In this document: positions 55,376-64,000 of the stretch, in pieces | Numbering within the stretch: position 1 is the first letter of the stretch | Layout: each line of letters begins with the position of its first letter | NCBI GenBank assembly: GCA_019217005.1 | Contig: JAHBNG010000050.1 | Location: 1-64,000, forward strand | Length of the DNA: 64,000 nucleotides | DNA from: Chloroflexi bacterium TSY | Lineage (GTDB): Bacteria > Chloroflexota > Anaerolineae > Caldilineales > Caldilineaceae | Direction of reading: 5' to 3' | Made by a program: the position numbers and the translations under genes | The notes under the pieces: generated by a model | What the model was told of the DNA's origin: nothing | Database searches by the model: none | Seen by the model: the letters and a program-made list of their open reading frames with translations, nothing else

Positions 55376-56001
55376 ATGAGCAACAAACACGATTACCGCT
55401 TAGATTTTTATTCAGAATTTGCCAATGCGATCTTTCTTGTTGTTGGTTTGATCGCTAGTTTGATTACGATCTGCACTGCGATTATGGTTCGGTTACGCGA
55501 ATGGTCTACCACCAAACTAACCAACATCATGGCTGGTATGACTATAATTATGTTATTTGTGGTGATGATCCTGCTAGTGATGGTATTGAAAATTCAACAA
55601 GATATTTCTTCTATAGAACCGCCTGGACAGGTTCTAGTTCCCACTCAAAACACCAGAGCCACTATTCCAACCTTTACCCCTACCTGCACACCAACAAATA
55701 CACCGCAGCCCTCAGCAACTCCTACATCAACGTTAACTCCTACTCCGACCCACACACCAACTCCAACATTATTAGTCCATAAACTTCGTGGGAGATCGTA
55801 ACATGTCTTGCGCTTCACTACTATGGGAACGTGATCTACTTCAAGGATTTATGCGATTATAATGGTTATCCGAACGCAACTGGTAGCAACGAGTGGACAG
55901 AATGTAGTAATTTAGCAGATGGAACAGAGATCGAAATTCCTAATAGCCTCGCTATTCAGACTGAGGCAGGGACTACAGTGATTCGACTACGTAAATCTTG
56001 A
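55376..56001 (+). pseudogene. Membrane-anchored LysM-like protein with a frameshift
   Basis: ATG 55376 opens a frame with two transmembrane segments (about residues 16-37 and 50-71) and a Thr/Pro-rich linker, ending at 55801 after LLVHKLRGRS. In another frame the DNA from about 55784 continues SWEIVTCLALHYYGNVIYF, then ECSNLADGTEIEIPNSLAI, to the stop at 55999-56001. That block has the shape of a LysM domain. A short deletion near 55780-55790 would explain the break, since the expected GDT of LysM is missing there. The intact protein would present a sugar-binding LysM domain outside the membrane. The 3' end overlaps a convergent gene by 46 bases. Confidence 0.6.
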
Positions 56002-56192
56002 ACTTCGGCCATCAGACCGACTACCTGAAAGCGCAGGCCTTCGATAGTGGTGCCACGGCTAACCTGTCGATTCTCCCAAGCGGTACGCACTAGGTTCGAG
56101 ATATACTCTCCCTGCTTACGCGGACCATCGACCAAGTCCAGCAATTTGCCGGGAATATCTTCATCGACATAAACTGAGATTCGTTTGGACAT
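55956..56192 (-). CDS. Ribbon-helix-helix (CopG-like) protein
   Basis: 78 residues from the ATG at 56192, six bases after GGAGG; an upstream in-frame ATG at 56207 is less well placed. SKRISVYVDEDIPGKLLDLV is the beta strand plus first helix, and GEYISNLVRTAWENRQ the second helix. A C-terminal helical tail follows. Small RHH proteins like this act as antitoxins or operon repressors. No toxin partner was identified with confidence; it may regulate the recombinase next door. Confidence 0.7.
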   Translation of the reverse strand: MSKRISVYVDEDIPGKLLDLVDGPRKQGEYISNLVRTAWENRQVSRGTTIEGLRFQVVGLMAEVQDLRSRITVVPASV

Positions 56193-56340
56193 TTGGAGCC
56201 TCCACATATTGCGCGCGGTGAAGGGCGCGATCCATCTCCGTATGTGTCAGTGCCTCTAGATCGTAAACCGCGCGGTAAGCCTTTGTAAATGGTCCAATGG
56301 TACCAATTAGGCGTGCTCTATTTTGCAGGCCAAAAAAGCT

Positions 56341-56379
56341 ACTGATTATTTATACTAATCAGTATCTATTTGCTATAAT
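56341..56379 (+). promoter_or_regulatory. Promoter and operator of the recombinase gene
   Basis: TATAAT at 56374-56379, only seven bases before the ATG at 56387, suggests a leaderless transcript. Just upstream a perfect inverted repeat ACTGATTA (56341-56348) and TAATCAGT (56356-56363) would cover the -35 region. Confidence 0.55.
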
Positions 56380-56386
56380 CCCAACC

Positions 56387-57451
56387 ATGCTCAAAATCGA
56401 CCAACCAAACGCAATCATCCAACCCAGCGACATCGAGGCCCTGCAGGTGCTCGCCACCCAAGCCGACCAGGTTGCAGCAGACAATCGCTTCACCATCTAT
56501 CGCTCCACAAAGAGTGAGGAAACCACCCGGCGCCAGCTTGCCGATCTCAACCTCTTTGCCCAATTCATCCACCAGCAAGCGCCCATTACACTCACTGGCC
56601 AAAACTTCCTCGACAATCCGGCTGCCTGGTCCGCGGTCAGTGGAGGCCTGGTCGAATCCTACAAGTATTGGATGATCAACCAAGGCTACAACATACGCAG
56701 CATCAACGTGCGCCTCTCCACCATCCGCACCTATGCCCGACTTGCGTTTCAGGCTGGTTACTTGGACGATCTCAAGCATCTGAGCATTCAAGCGGTCAAG
56801 GGATTCAGTCAAAAGGAGGCGGGCCGCATCGATGAAAAGCGCGAGAAAGCCCGGGTGGGTGCAAAGAAGATAGAAGCCACGCCCATCAAACGCATCAGCG
56901 CCACGGCACTCAAGCACATCTGGATCGCCAAGCGACCGCAAAAGCCCTCTCATCTACGCGACCGTCTGCTCATGTGCCTACTGCTGGATCATGGCCTGCG
57001 CGTCGGCGAGGTGGCCATTATGCAAACGTGGAACATCAACCCCGAAGACAACGAGATGCGCTTCTATCGACCCAAGACCCGAGACTGGAGCATCCACAAA
57101 CTCACCGAAGATACGGCCGACATCATCCATCGGTATCTAGACGACCAAAACATCACTGATACCATCAATGATGAATCACCCCTACTCAAGGCCTCCAACA
57201 AATCGGGTCAGCTGCTAGAGGGAGGCATGTCAACCCGAGCCATCAACCAGCGGGTGCGCATCATCGGTCAAGCACTAGAGATCCAGACTCTTTCGCCCCA
57301 CGACTGCCGGCACGCCTGGGCCACCGAAGCCGCCAAGCATTCAAGCCTCGACGCGCTCATGCAGGCTGGTGGCTGGTCCAGCCCAGCTATGCCGCTGCGC
57401 TATATTGAAGGTCGTCAAATTGCAAATGAGGGGATTATTATTACGTACTGA
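56387..57451 (+). CDS. Tyrosine recombinase / phage-type integrase
   Basis: 354 residues from ATG 56387; the open frame begins at 56297, but the promoter -10 lies inside that stretch. The N-terminal SAM-like DNA-binding domain is about residues 20-140 (EETTRRQLADLNLFAQFIHQ). In the catalytic domain LDHGLRVGEVAIM carries the first Arg, LSPHDCRHAWATEAA the His-x-x-Arg, GGWSSPAM the usual Trp/His position, and LRYIE the nucleophile Tyr. On a plasmid such an enzyme usually resolves multimers or integrates the element. No attachment site was recognised. Confidence 0.88.
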   Translation: MLKIDQPNAIIQPSDIEALQVLATQADQVAADNRFTIYRSTKSEETTRRQLADLNLFAQFIHQQAPITLTGQNFLDNPAAWSAVSGGLVESYKYWMINQGYNIRSINVRLSTIRTYARLAFQAGYLDDLKHLSIQAVKGFSQKEAGRIDEKREKARVGAKKIEATPIKRISATALKHIWIAKRPQKPSHLRDRLLMCLLLDHGLRVGEVAIMQTWNINPEDNEMRFYRPKTRDWSIHKLTEDTADIIHRYLDDQNITDTINDESPLLKASNKSGQLLEGGMSTRAINQRVRIIGQALEIQTLSPHDCRHAWATEAAKHSSLDALMQAGGWSSPAMPLRYIEGRQIANEGIIITY

Positions 57452-57795
57452 GGTGTCAATTCGGTCTCTTTGGCGAAAAGTACAAAAATTGACCGCACAG
57501 AAAGCTCGCAGAGCGACGTTTTTGACCAAAGCCATAGTAGATGACCTCGTAATTCTTGTAGGATCAAGAGGATTTGCATTCAACGGCAATTAAATTTGGT
57601 ATACCGCAGTAGATGTAGCTGCAAGCCGCACGAAGCCCAAGATTGCACTTCAAGCAGTGCCTACGTTTAGCGATCTATTTTCTGAATGCTCATCAAACTG
57701 TTTCCCATGCGATTGCATCCGTAAACTCAAGAAGGTATACTGCACAGAGAGCGCTGCCCAAACTCGGCGTTTCGGCTATTATACGCTCATAACGA
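57452..57795. other. Intergenic region before NACHT-FGE gene
   Basis: No gene, strong hairpin or element seen in these 344 bases. Confidence 0.5.
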
Positions 57796-60700
57796 ATGGC
57801 TCTTGATAAAAAGAATACCACCGATTCAATATCCATGACCGATAACGAACGCACCCAATCTATGGTGCGACTAAAACAACTATACGAGATGGGAGAGTTG
57901 CCTGAGATAGCGTATGAGGCGGCTCTCGCAGCACTGAAAGATGAAAGCAAGCCGCCGCCTGCGCGAAGCGTCGTGGCTAAAGATATCAGCGGCAACATTG
58001 CCACTGGCGATCAGTCACGCCAGATTCAGACAGACACCTACATCGAAACCCAGCAAGTGATTGCCGCCCCCACGCAAGCCGATCCAGTCCGTTTACGTCA
58101 AGCCTACCTAGCGCGCCTCTATGAGCAAGCCAGTTATCTTTCCTTAAGGGGTGTGGATCCCAAAGTGGCCAGCGGTGACACTGACACGCGTCTCCATTTA
58201 GAGGCGATCTATACAACGTTGTTAACAAATACGCCGTATCTACCGATACGGAATCTTGGCAAAACGGATACAGAAGAGCTGGATCATGCCTTGCTGATCG
58301 AAACAGCAGATTGGATGCAACAAGAGCAGGCAGCGCGACCGCCTCTATTGACGGCTGTAGAGCAGCTGAACAAACACGCACACCTGGTTTTGCTCGGCGA
58401 TCCGGGAAGCGGCAAGAGCACCTTTGTGAACTTCACAGCCCTGTGTCTGGCAGGAGAAGCGCTCCAGCAGGCAACGGATCAGCCCTACCGAGCCAACCTG
58501 ACGCTCTTCACCGCCCCATCACCACCGGACAAAGAGCGCAGTGAGAACGAAGATGCTGAGCAGGAGCGCCAACCGTGGGATCATGGTGTCTTGCTGCCTG
58601 TGCTGGTCATTCTGCGTGATTTGGCCGTACATAGCTTGCCACCTGTCAGTCAGCAGGGAAGGGCAGAGCATTTATGGCGCTACATCTGTCATGAACTGGA
58701 AAAGACGGAATTGGCCGATTATGCACCCTACCTGCGCAGAGAACTGTTAGAGAAAGGTGGCCTGATTCTGCTGGATGGATTGGACGAGGTGCCAGAAGCC
58801 GAAGAACGCCGCGTTCAAATCAAGGAAATTGTGGAGGAGTTTGCCGCTACCTTTCACCGTTGCCGCATCCTGATTACCAGCCGCATCTATGCCTATCAGC
58901 AGCAGGCGTGGCAGTTGACCCGATTTGAAGATGCGACGTTGATGCCCTTTCGTGACAGCCAGATCCGTCACTTTGTGGATCGTTGGTATGTGCATTGTGC
59001 CGATCAGGGGCGTTTCGTCATTGACGACGCCCGAGGGCGCGCCGCAACGCTGAAACATGCGATCTTTGCCAGTGACCGACTCCAGGGATTGGCCCAACGA
59101 CCGTTGCTGCTGACATTGATGGCCAGCCTGCACGCGTGGCGTGGTGGTAATCTCCCTGAACGGCGCGAGGAACTCTATGCAGATGCCGTGGATCTGTTGC
59201 TCGACCGCTGGGAGCGGCAGCGTGTTGTGCAGGATAAGACGGGTACTTACCAAATCATTCAACCAAGTCTAGCAGAGTATCTGAAAATTGATCGAGAAGA
59301 ATTACAGACCGTGCTGAATCGATTGGCATTTCAGATTCATGCCACACAGTTGGAACTAGTCGATGCGGCAGATATTTCTGAAGATGAATTGGTGTCCGCG
59401 TTGCTGGAGATCAGTCGAAATGCCCAGACCAACCCACTGCTCCTGATTGAATATCTCAGCCAGCGGGCCGGTCTGATCTTGCCGCGTGGTGTCGGCGTTT
59501 ACAGCTTTCCCCATCGCTCTTTCCAGACATATCTGGCGGCCTGGCATCTGACCGACGAAGACTATCCAGACCAACTGGCAGCGTTGGCCTGCAATGTCCC
59601 AGACCGTTGGCGTGAGGTCGCTTTGTTGGCTGGTGCCAAGGCGGCTCGCGGGACTGCATCTGCCATCTGGTCGCTGGTGGATGCGCTCTGTCATGAAGAG
59701 CCGTCGGAATGGGGAGAGGCTCAATGTTGGGGGGCGCATCTGGCTGGTCAAGCCCTGGTAGAAACCGCCAATCTGCATCGGGTCAGCGAGCGTAACCAAA
59801 GAAACTTGCTCTTGTCCGTAAGGGGCTTTTGTACGTGATGCGTAAGAGTGCACTAAATGCCCTGGAACGCGCCCATGCCGGTCGCAACCTCGCCGAGATC
59901 AGACCCGAAGTCATGACGGTTGAGCGGATGCCCTTCTGCTATGTACCAGCGGGACCGTTCGAGATGGGGGACGGCGATGAACGGCACACCAACTGCCATC
60001 TGGACTATGATTACTGGATTGCCCGCTATCCAGTGACCAACGCCCAGTTTCAGCAGTTCATAGACGCGGGTGGTTACGCCAATCCCGACTACTGGTCAGA
60101 GGCAATTGAGGCTAATTTCTGGCGAGAGGGAGGGTTTAAAGGCCCTTGGAATAGTGAATTTCGAAATGGTCCCAATAGGTATAGAGAGCCATTCAATCTA
60201 ACCAACCATCCTGTCGTGGGCGTTAGTTGGTATGAGGCACTGGCTTTCACGCGGTGGCTTACCGATCATCTCCAGAGCATCCACCTACTTCTCCGTGATT
60301 GGCGCATCGTTCTGCCCAGTGAAGCAGAATGGGAGAAAGCAGCCAGAGGTGGTCATCATGTTCCGGTGGAGATACGACAGGCAGCGCCAACAAACAAGGT
60401 GTGGGTTCCATTATCGCCACTGGCGACCCGGCCTAATTCCCATTCGATTCGTGTTTATCCCTGGGAAGATGATGCAGCTGATTCCGACCGAGCCAACTAT
60501 GACAAAACCGACATTAGTAAGACGAGTGCAGTCGGTTGTTTCCCAACGGGTGCCAGCCCCTATGGTGTGGAAGAACTAAGTGGTAACGTTTGGGAGTGGA
60601 CGCGTAGCTTGAGAGACTTTAGATACCCGTATGATCCTGGCGACGGGCGCGAGAAACTGAATGCCTATGCAAATACCAGCCGTGTTATACGAGGTGGCGC

Positions 60701-60818
60701 CTACTGGAATGAAGTAGATGCCGTGGGTTGCGGTTTGCGCTACTGGGACTTCCCGAACTTCAGGTACGACCGCTACGGTTTTCGAATAGTAGCGTCCCCA
60801 TCCACCTCTGTTTTCTGA
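57796..60818 (+). CDS. NACHT ATPase fused to FGE-sulfatase (C-type-lectin-fold) domain
   Basis: About 1007 residues when one base missing near 59800 is restored from the copy at 1893; as written here the frame ends at 59838 and reopens at 59829. The N-terminus has a SHOCT-like helix pair (RLKQLYEMGELPEIAYEAAL), then GNIATGDQSRQIQTDTYI. The NACHT domain has Walker A LLGDPGSGKSTF, Walker B LILLDGLDEVP and ILITSRIYAY. A helical region follows. The C-terminal 300 residues form an FGE-sulfatase domain: YVPAGPFEMGDGDERH, HPVVGVSWYEALAFTRWL, LPSEAEWEKAARGG, ELSGNVWEWTRS, RVIRGGAYWNEVDAVGCGLR and YGFRIV. NACHT-FGE proteins are STAND-type sensors, with the lectin-like end probably used for ligand recognition rather than catalysis. 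A conflict or signalling role is inferred. Confidence 0.85.
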
Positions 60819-60838
60819 TTACCAAATAGAGAAGTCAC

Positions 60839-60905
60839 TTAAACTCCGTACTTTCGCAGCATTTTTTTACTCTTGCAGAGTTACGGACGAAAGTACGGAG
60901 TTTAA
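60839..60905. repeat. Long perfect hairpin, second reading
   Basis: 18-bp arms 60839-60856 and 60888-60905; the loop has one T more than at 2927-2992. Confidence 0.75.
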
Positions 60906-61568
60906 ATAATGTGACTATAAGCTCTGGAATTCTGGACACAAAGTGGGCGCATTGCGTCCATTTCTGAACTCTGCTCGAATATTTCAAACCGTAGAACAGA
61001 CAGCCTGTTTGTTCATACACCACAAACAGAACAACCGCGCTACCTCCCCTCACCACACACCACCCAAGCATCACCAACAAATCGCCACACCCATCGACAC
61101 CTCTTCTGCTCTACGTTCTGCGCTCTACATTCAAGCGTTAACCTCACTACGTGTCGTCGACGGCATGAGTTTGATCGGCGATCAGCTCTACACGATAACA
61201 AATAATTTCCAAGATGACATGTCGATCGACATTGGCAAATCAGCATTCATAATTGTCTGAGAGTTAGAAATGTCAGCAAATTGTAATATGTCTTTTTTTA
61301 GAACAGTCTTATACTAAATATCTACTGCCATCATACTATTAATCTATCCTTCTCCGAAACAGTAGATACAGCAGATTCCTTTCTCGAAATAGTAGATTTT
61401 TTTGACATTTATAGAGGTTCTTGTAGCGATTTAAGCCTTAAATATTGATCCTGTAAAGAAGGCAGTCAAATGTTGACATATACCACACTCACTCATATCT
61501 GAGAATAAATTCGACTGTTCTATCCGACCGAAAGCGGTCAATTTATTCTCAGATATTGCAGGACTTAG

Positions 61569-61649
61569 AACCTATCCAAAAAAGTGGTTGTGAGTTCGAT
61601 CAGCTTCCCGAGTGAGAATACATCGCCACAGAACTTTTCGGATAAGCAC
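61569..61649. mobile_element. Family-3 miniature element, second reading
   Basis: Same insertion as 3656-3735 with one extra A; TTAG on both sides. Confidence 0.75.
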
Positions 61650-61936
61650 TTAGTATAGTTTCGTTCTTGAAACCACTTCAAGAACCGACCATCGATTCCC
61701 AAAATATAGAACATCAATAAAGTATCGTTGGTTAGCGGCGAGTTTGCCCTTGTATAAAAAATTGAGATTCTTTGAGTTTTCGTGAAGTCTCCGTTGGAGA
61801 GTTTGTTAGTTTGCAGTTTTTGTTGACCGACTCGTAAACCAACTGAATGCCACACAATTTTTCTGACAACTAAACTTGATTATTTGCGATTGATCATTTT
61901 CGTGATGTGACGAATCCGACAGGGGGAGTGAATGCC

Positions 61937-64000
61937 ATGCAAGAACATTTTGGTGATGTATTCAATGAATATATGAAAGCTCAACGGCGTAATCCAGGGC
62001 AATTGGCAAAGCTCACTGGTATTCCCAGACAGACCATTATTAGCTGGAAGAACGGTACAGTGAAGCGACCACAGCGCATTCTCGATATCCTGCGGTTAGC
62101 ACGAGCCTTACACCTAGACCGAAGCCAAGTTAACCGGCTTCTGCGCGCAGCGAACCATGAACCGGTGGAACAACTGGCCGAGCAGGATCATAGCGGACAA
62201 CAAGGCAATAGCAGAAGCGCTTGACATATGGCTAACGAATTCAACGTCAGTACAGTCCAGCACAGTTGATGCACCCTCCGCTCCATTTTCAGCACCACGA
62301 CCCATCCACAATTTTGTAGGACATTATGGGCTAATTCATGAAGTGAGCACAGCTTTACGCCAAGGAGGAATCTGTGCGCTGTGGGGCATGGGCGGTATCG
62401 GGAAGAGTGAACTGGCCAAGATCTTGGCCGATTTATTGCGCAATGATTTCCCACATGGCGTCCTTTGGGCCGACATGAGTCGAGATCCAACGAGTGATAC
62501 AGTAGATGAGATCCGATTACGCGAAATTCTTGGAAATTGGCTAGAACTCTGTGGTCGGCGCGTTGGCGGTGATGGTGATGAGACGCAGAGCATGGCAGGC
62601 CGTAGTAGCATTCTGCGCACGATTCTCAGTCAGCGCAGAATGTTGTTGATACTAGATGATGTTCGCTTTTCGGAAGAGATCGAACCATTTTTGCCCCCCG
62701 AGGGCAGTTCCTCTGCATTACTCATCACGACTCGCAATCGACAATCAGGAAGACGATATGGTCAGCTTTTTGAAGTTCCACCGCTGAAGGAAGACGAAAG
62801 CCAGCAGCTAATCCAGAGTTATTTAGGACACAGACGGGGGTGGTTCATTTTAGGCGGACAATTAGGTTTACATTTTTGCAAAGAGAAAAGATGTTTATAT
62901 TTTCTAATTTGAGCCATGCTCAGGCAGAAAATGACCTCATATAGATTTTTGTCTATGTATCAAAAGTGTAAACCTAATTCTGAACCACCCCCACAGACGC
63001 ATCCATAAAGAACAGGGGAATGTGGCGACTTTGGTTCGGTTGCTGGAAGGACATCCGTTAGCTTTAAGTATAGTGAGCAGCGATTTTGAAGCAAGTCATG
63101 AGCTAACAATTCGAGAGTATGTTGAACTGTTGCAGAACGAAGATCAACGTCTTTCGCATCTTGATGACTGGGCAGATAGTTCGCGCCGAGCGCGGGCCAC
63201 CATTGAGATAAGCTATCGTCATCTGCCCGCTGATCTGCAAAAATTTTTTCTGCTTCTTCCTCTTTTTGAAGAATCCGATTTCGATAGCGCCGCTGTCGCA
63301 GCAGCGGCCGACAAGCCACCACTACAGATCAAGAAGAATCTGGGACGTCTCTGTGCACTGACTCTGGTTGAAGAGGTACGCTATGCACATGATAGCCATT
63401 TGCCAGAAGCAAGCGAAAAGATGGGACAAGCAAGTGATCAACACATTCGTTACCGACTGCATTCTCTCATCCGGCTCTTTGCTATCGAAAAGGCGAAAGA
63501 GGGCGACCAGAGCATAAACGGGTCAGAAGAGCGACTAGCGAACCATTATATCCAGCTTGTGGAAAAACAGAGCGCTTATCCATTCAGCAGTCTCCAGCAG
63601 GACATTGAACATATCTTGCGTTCCTTAACATGGCTAGCCCAACAGGGAAAGTGGACGCTCTATCGCAAAACCGTCAATAACCTAACCAACATCCAATTGG
63701 GTTTAGCTGGATTTCTGGACAGTCGTGGCCACTGGTCAATGGCCATTGAGTTACTTCATCGCTGCCTACAAGATGAAACCCTAACGACCAATCCTCAAGG
63801 GGTGGCCGAGATTTATCTGAAGCTGGCACTCTTTTATGAGCGTCAAGGCAAACAGGTAGAGGCATCAGCTCACCTTGGACTAGCAGAGAAAGCCATGCTC
63901 TCCTCACCCGTAAGTCCAACAGAGCATCGGTTTTGGGCTTACTTTTATCAATTGCGCGGTCGCCTCAATCCATCCGATGTATTGATGTGGAGCCGAAGAA
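61937..64000 (+). pseudogene. HTH-NB-ARC-TPR STAND protein, interrupted, runs off the window
   Basis: ATG 61937 with GGGGGAG upstream. The first 80 residues are an XRE-like HTH (RNPGQLAKLTGIPRQTIISW, then LARALHLDRSQVNRLLRAA). That frame stops at 62224. The NB-ARC domain lies one frame over from about 62157: FVGHYGL, P-loop GMGGIGKSELAK, Walker B LLILDDV and LLITTRNRQSG. The join may be a true frameshift or an uncorrected indel, since both readings share it. The 155-bp element at 62837-62991 then interrupts the gene. Beyond it the frame resumes with GHPLAL and runs open into TPR-like repeats to the window end. Intact homologues are STAND sensors or regulators. Confidence 0.82.
62837..62991. 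mobile_element. 155-bp miniature element (family 1), second reading
   Basis: Same insertion as 4921-5075, with CACAGACG at 62829-62836 and 62992-62999. Confidence 0.92.

Larger units (their letters stand above)
60819..61936. other. Intergenic region, second reading
   Basis: Same content as 2910-4021: hairpin 60839-60905, dyad 61495-61556 and family-3 element 61569-61649. No gene. Confidence 0.7.
57897..64000. repeat. Long terminal direct repeat, second copy (better reading)
   Basis: Second copy of bases 1-6082. Reading frames are mostly intact here and extend further left than the first copy allows, since the NACHT gene start at 57796 is present only here. One exception favours the first copy: near 59800 this copy has one A fewer in a short A run, and this splits a gene that is continuous at 1893. 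Confidence 0.85.

Noticed and set aside
56171..56330. Minus-strand open stretch upstream of the RHH gene reading KAYRAVYDLEALTHTEMDRA
   Set aside because: Protein-like composition, but no usable start codon before an upstream stop; could be a remnant, not reported as a gene.
60600..60818. C-terminal FGE/C-type-lectin region as a diversity-generating-retroelement target
   Set aside because: The fold is the usual target type, but no reverse transcriptase, template repeat or accessory gene was seen in the window.

Overview
The window looks like a circular, mobile-element-rich replicon of about 57.9 kb, read slightly more than once. Bases 1-6082 reappear at 57897-64000. The two copies differ only by small insertions and deletions: I count 14 sites with a net 22 bases missing from the first copy, and no substitution. 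That is what an unpolished contig-end overlap looks like, so the first 6 kb should be treated as a lower-quality second reading of the last 6 kb. The plasmid reading is supported by a ParA plus ribbon-helix-helix partition pair (18.8-19.9 kb), a winged-helix replication-type protein with iteron-like repeats inside its gene (38.3-39.7 kb), a tyrosine recombinase (56.4-57.5 kb) and tandem toxin-antitoxin pairs. No rRNA, tRNA, ribosomal protein or core metabolic gene was recognised.

The gene content suggests a filamentous Chloroflexota bacterium. This is an inference from a NACHT-FGE protein, an HTH-NB-ARC-TPR protein, a MalT-like LuxR regulator, pentapeptide and HEAT repeat proteins, Thr/Pro-rich linkers, and large secreted FG-GAP proteins ending in a WLPF motif.

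Layout. 1-6.5 kb: damaged copies of the NACHT-FGE gene and the HTH-NB-ARC-TPR gene. 6.5-15 kb: an IS701-type element, a LuxR regulator with a frameshifted DNA-binding domain, a Tat-exported nitroreductase-like protein with a small partner, and a decayed IS. 15-18.6 kb (minus strand): a membrane ATPase, a YdjM-HlyD-nuclease fusion and a small membrane protein, the best candidate here for an undescribed system. 18.8-20.8 kb: partition genes and an unknown protein. 20.8-22.9 kb: a dead IS carrying two smaller elements. 23-29 kb: pentapeptide, TPR-HEAT and zinc-ribbon proteins, a chimeric remnant, and a C39-like peptidase beside a conserved partner. 29.4-32.4 kb: a duplicated convergent pair of membrane genes and two toxin-antitoxin modules. 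33-37.3 kb: a membrane protein cut by two adjacent IS elements. 37.3-40.3 kb: the probable replication region. 40.4-43.7 kb: a second partial TPR gene split by the IS701-type element. 43.7-55.2 kb: two FG-GAP metalloprotease-like paralogues, one with a mutated zinc site and one truncated and split. 55.4-57.5 kb: LysM-like protein, RHH protein, recombinase. 57.8-64 kb: the better copy of the NACHT-FGE and NB-ARC genes.

Four families of non-coding miniature elements can be defined from their termini; for three of them the target duplications are also visible (155 bp with 8-bp duplications, 215 bp with 5-bp duplications, about 80 bp at TTAG). They account for much of the gene breakage, and in two cases in-silico removal restores a continuous reading frame.
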